From Spirochaetia bacterium (GTDB lineage: Bacteria > Spirochaetota > Spirochaetia > Sphaerochaetales > Sphaerochaetaceae), in the NCBI GenBank assembly GCA_900769955.1, contig CAAGIP010000081.1, positions 1-14,980 of the forward strand: a stretch of 14,980 nucleotides of DNA. Direction: 5' to 3'. Shown here one piece after another: positions 12,309-14,980 of the stretch. Under the pieces are notes generated by a model that did not search any database, was not told where the DNA came from, and saw nothing but the letters and a program-made list of their open reading frames with translations. Numbering within the stretch: position 1 is the stretch's first letter; each line of letters starts with the position of its first letter. Both the position numbers and the translations under genes were made by a program.

Positions 12309-13630
12309 TAAAACTCAGTGACCACTTCACCACCCGCAGGCTGCTCCGCTTCACGCTTCCGTCGGTAATAATGATGCTCTTCACGTCAGTATATCTCGTC
12401 GTGGACGGCTACTTCGTATCAAACTTCGTCGGAAAGAACGCACTTGCCACCGTTAACATGATATATCCCGTCATAATGGTTGTGGGAGCAATCGGGTTCA
12501 TGTTCGGAACAGGAGGAAGCGCGCTGGTTGCAAAGACACTCGGGGAAGGAGATGAGGAAAAGGCACGGCGCCGCTTTTCAACTGTTTACCTTGCATCAGC
12601 TGCATCAGGCACAGTTATCGCATTACCTGCCTTTATATTCCTTCCTCAGATCGCAGCCTTTCTCGGTGCTGAAGGACTGCTTCATGAAAACTGCGTGATA
12701 TACGGCAGGATACTCCTGCTTACATCAGTTCTGTTCCTGATCCAGATGGAGTCCCAGATCTTCTTCATCACTGCGGAAAAGCCGAGACTGGGACTTATGA
12801 CGACAGTGCTTTCCTGCGGGACGAACATGGTACTGGACCTGCTGTTCTGCGCAGTGTTCCACTGGGGCATAAGGGGTGCTGCCTGGGCAACCGCGATAAG
12901 CCAGGCGATCGGAGGTGTGATACCCCTCACCTACTTCACACTTCAGAGAAAGGGTAAGCTTTACTTCGTGAAGCCCGACATGGACATGAGGACAATTTCA
13001 AAAAGTGCGTCAAACGGACTTTCAGAACTAGTTTCCAACGTCTCTGCCGCCGTTGTCAGCATGCTCTTCAATGCACAGCTCCTCCGATTTGCAGGCGAGG
13101 ACGGTGTTGCCGCCTACAGCGTGCTCATGTATGTTTCCATGGTATTCGTTGCAGTGTTCATAGGACTTTCCTCAGGCTCCGCACCGATATTCTCATACTG
13201 CTACGGTGCAGAAAACCATGATGAACTGAAGAGCCTTACGAAAAAGCTCCTCACCCTTACAGTGATATCATCACTCTTCATGCTTGCTTTCAGCATATCG
13301 ATGGCGCGTCCTCTCTCACGCATCTTCGTTGGCTACGATGAAGAGCTTTACGCAATGACTGTGAGGGGCTTCATGATATACTCACTTTCGTTCCTCTTTG
13401 CAGGAGTGAGCATATTCTCATCCTCCTTCTTCACTGCTTTAAACAACGGAATAGTATCAGCAGTGATTTCACTGATGAGGACATTCATACTTCAGACACT
13501 CTCCGTCCTGGTACTCCCCATGATATTGGGCCTCGACGGTATCTGGCTCTCAATAGACGTTGCAGAAGTAATTTCATTCTTCCTGTCCCTCTTCTTCCTC
13601 ATAAAACTCAGGAAGACCTATCACTACTGA
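12305..13630 (+). CDS. MATE-family multidrug/cation antiporter (MepA-like)
   Basis: This 441-residue inner-membrane protein has about twelve hydrophobic segments in two six-helix halves, typical for MATE transporters. The N-terminal half opens with LRFTLPSVIMMLFTSVYLVVDGYFVSNFVG, with the Asp in the VDGYF block in the usual first-helix position, then the FGTGGSALVAKTLGEGD loop. The second half begins near residue 235 (SNGLSELVSNVS). Such pumps export cationic drugs and dyes using Na+ or H+. The best sub-family fit by eye is MepA. It overlaps marR by four bases; AAGGAGG (12285-12291) lies 13 bases upstream, and translational coupling to marR is likely. Its 3' end overlaps rsmA tail to tail by 23 bases. 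Confidence 0.92.
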   Translation: MIKLSDHFTTRRLLRFTLPSVIMMLFTSVYLVVDGYFVSNFVGKNALATVNMIYPVIMVVGAIGFMFGTGGSALVAKTLGEGDEEKARRRFSTVYLASAASGTVIALPAFIFLPQIAAFLGAEGLLHENCVIYGRILLLTSVLFLIQMESQIFFITAEKPRLGLMTTVLSCGTNMVLDLLFCAVFHWGIRGAAWATAISQAIGGVIPLTYFTLQRKGKLYFVKPDMDMRTISKSASNGLSELVSNVSAAVVSMLFNAQLLRFAGEDGVAAYSVLMYVSMVFVAVFIGLSSGSAPIFSYCYGAENHDELKSLTKKLLTLTVISSLFMLAFSISMARPLSRIFVGYDEELYAMTVRGFMIYSLSFLFAGVSIFSSSFFTALNNGIVSAVISLMRTFILQTLSVLVLPMILGLDGIWLSIDVAEVISFFLSLFFLIKLRKTYHY

Positions 13631-14456
13631 TTGCTGCAGCAAGACTCACAAGGGTGGAAACGGAAAGCGTTTCCGCCCTCTCGCTTCCGGTAAGGCCGGA
13701 AGAGGATAAAACCTTATCAATATCCTTAAGGCCCAGTGCCTTAAGGTTATTCCTGACAGTCTTTCTTCTCTGGGCAAAGAGTGCCCTGTTCATTGAAAGG
13801 AAGACCGAGCGTATCTCTTCGGGAACAAGCGGACGCTCACGCTTTTCCATGATTACCACTGCACTTTCCACATTGGGTTCAGGGTAAAAGCACCCTCTCT
13901 TTATCACAAAGGCAAAACGGGGAATGTAATCGATCTGACAGAGCACGGAAAAAGATGACCACTCATCACTTCCCGGAGCGGCACAGATCCTGTCCACGAC
14001 TTCCTTCTGAAGCGTGTACACCATGCGGGACGGAAGAATTGATGATTCAATCAGGCGCGCGATTATTACCGATCCGACATTATATGGAAGATTTCCATAG
14101 ATAATGTCAGGAACTTCCTTTTCCGAAGGGATAGTCTTCAGCGCATCCCCTGAAATTAAAGTGAAACGCTCCTCATCTGCAAAAGCCCGCTCACTTAAAA
14201 GTCTGCAGAACCCATTGTCGATCTCGAAGGCCTTAACACAGGCACCTGAAGAAAGCACCATTGCCGTAATCGAGCCCATGCCGGGACCGATCTCCCAGCA
14301 ACGGGAGCCTTCCCCCGCTCCCACTGCGGATGCCACTGCGTCCCTGGCATTCTTATCAATCAGGAAGTTCTGTCCGAACTTCTTTGTCATGGCAAGTCCT
14401 TCCTCATTCAATACAGAGGAGACTTCCTTCACGCTGGTGTAGTTAAGGTTCCACAT
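13608..14456 (-). CDS. rsmA: 16S rRNA (adenine1518-N6/adenine1519-N6)-dimethyltransferase RsmA (KsgA)
   Basis: This 282-residue SAM-dependent methyltransferase dimethylates the two adenines of the 3'-terminal 16S rRNA helix during small-subunit maturation. Motifs in order are KKFGQNFLID (25-34), the SAM-binding EIGPGMGSIT (55-64), the acidic motif II E78 (FEID), D104 (SGDAL), and the catalytic NLPYN (122-126). The substrate-binding FYPEPNVESAVV (190-201) and a C-terminal helical domain follow. The N-terminal extension (NYTSVKEVSSVLNEEGLAM) resembles that of treponeme homologues, which supports ATG 14456. The ribosome site is weak, but the gene overlaps the comEC end by 14 bases, suggesting coupling. 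Loss of this enzyme gives kasugamycin resistance in other bacteria. Confidence 0.95.
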   Translation of the reverse strand: MWNLNYTSVKEVSSVLNEEGLAMTKKFGQNFLIDKNARDAVASAVGAGEGSRCWEIGPGMGSITAMVLSSGACVKAFEIDNGFCRLLSERAFADEERFTLISGDALKTIPSEKEVPDIIYGNLPYNVGSVIIARLIESSILPSRMVYTLQKEVVDRICAAPGSDEWSSFSVLCQIDYIPRFAFVIKRGCFYPEPNVESAVVIMEKRERPLVPEEIRSVFLSMNRALFAQRRKTVRNNLKALGLKDIDKVLSSSGLTGSERAETLSVSTLVSLAAAISSDRSS

Positions 14457-14980
14457 GACTCTTAGGATAGCCTGACATTCTCCTCTTTATCAATCCCGAA
14501 AAAAGAATAAGAACAGCCGAAGCAAAGAGCACATAATAACCATCCAGTGTTTCAAACATAGCAGCAGATGCACCCTTTTCCATCACGAAGATAAGCGCAT
14601 CATAAAGACATGAACACACTTCTGCCGCTGGAGGAACAAAGAGACTGATTATGGAGAAGATCATGTAGAGATAGATGATAATACCGGTTACCGGACTCGT
14701 CAGCAGTGACGAAAGCTGGTAGGAGCCGAAGACATGATAGGAAACAGGAACAGTGAACAGCAGTGCACTGACTGTCGCAAACAGTGCGGAAAGCGGTTTC
14801 TCCGGGAGAATGACAAAGGCATCTACAGCTGAGACCAGCTGGCCCGTGACGCTTATGAGCCCGGATAGCGAGAGATACGAAAGAAGTGATGACAGTGTCA
14901 ATACCGTATCGGGAAGCAGTACAAGCTGGATAACAAAACAGAACACAAGCGCATCAATACCCTTTTCAGGAGAGAAGACA
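14443..14980 (-). CDS. ComEC/Rec2-family competence membrane protein, C-terminal part (gene enters from the right edge)
   Basis: The open frame runs in from the window edge without a start; the in-frame GTG at 14946 is internal. About 178 residues are visible. The segment KGIDALVFCFVIQLVLLPDTVLTLSSLLSYLSLSGL matches the competence-domain motif in which a Gly-x-Asp-Ala-Leu helix leads to LxxxSFxLSxLxxxGL. About four further membrane segments follow. ComEC forms the channel that carries single-stranded DNA across the inner membrane during natural transformation. The protein ends shortly after the last helix (GLIKRRMSGYPKSHVEP), so it lacks the C-terminal metallo-beta-lactamase-like nuclease domain found in many ComEC proteins. 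It overlaps rsmA by 14 bases. Transformation ability cannot be inferred from this gene alone. Confidence 0.82.
   Translation of the reverse strand, partial: VFSPEKGIDALVFCFVIQLVLLPDTVLTLSSLLSYLSLSGLISVTGQLVSAVDAFVILPEKPLSALFATVSALLFTVPVSYHVFGSYQLSSLLTSPVTGIIIYLYMIFSIISLFVPPAAEVCSCLYDALIFVMEKGASAAMFETLDGYYVLFASAVLILFSGLIKRRMSGYPKSHVEP

Noticed and set aside
1..14980. CRISPR arrays, insertion sequences, prophage genes, tRNA or rRNA genes
   Set aside because: No regularly spaced direct repeats, transposase motifs, phage proteins or complete tRNA cloverleaf patterns were found on either strand.

Overview
The window looks like a chromosomal segment of a spirochaete, possibly a host-associated member of the Sphaerochaetales or Treponematales. 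This is inferred from the protein repertoire, not from a marker gene. The clues are a BMP-family nucleoside-binding protein whose signal peptide ends in a Gly/Ala/Glu stretch without a lipobox cysteine, a PduL-type phosphotransacylase, an RsmA with a treponeme-like N-terminal extension, and a short ComEC. GC content is moderate, near 50% by eye. No rRNA, tRNA, CRISPR array, transposase or phage gene was found.

Positions 1-8616 (minus strand) form one tightly packed gene train. In transcription order it holds a BMP-type nucleoside-binding protein, a double-domain ABC ATPase, two permeases, DeoD-type purine nucleoside phosphorylase, a nitroreductase, a nucleoside hydrolase, a prephenate dehydrogenase and the start of mtaB. 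Most junctions overlap by 2-8 bases. The first five to seven genes read as a nucleoside uptake and salvage operon: import of intact nucleosides, then phosphorolysis (DeoD) or hydrolysis (IunH) to base and ribose. TyrA and MtaB appear to be housekeeping passengers. The leader of the binding-protein gene carries a promoter-like pair and two hairpins. A further hairpin separates this gene from the ATPase gene.

Positions 8617-11136 (plus strand) are the accessory-looking part. Two paralogous TPR-like proteins of unknown function flank a small VOC/glyoxalase-fold protein. The first paralog has lost its 5' end: recognisable homology runs about 16 codons upstream of its first ATG and stops at a one-base frame break. 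A 35-base nested palindrome lies in its coding sequence. The 5' region of this gene holds GC-rich inverted repeats that I cannot assign to a known RNA family.

Positions 11111-11873 hold a shared convergent hairpin terminator, a stand-alone pduL (minus strand), and a divergent promoter region. Positions 11874-13630 hold a marR-MATE efflux pair. The marR gene has a perfect inverted repeat over its -10 region and appears to be transcribed without a leader. Positions 13608-14980 (minus strand) hold the 3' end of comEC followed by rsmA (ksgA). rsmA converges on the efflux gene with a 23-base tail-to-tail overlap.

Nothing here is clearly a new defence or metabolic system. The best candidates for something undescribed are the TPR-VOC-TPR cassette with its decayed first copy, and the structured leader of the nucleoside-binding protein gene.
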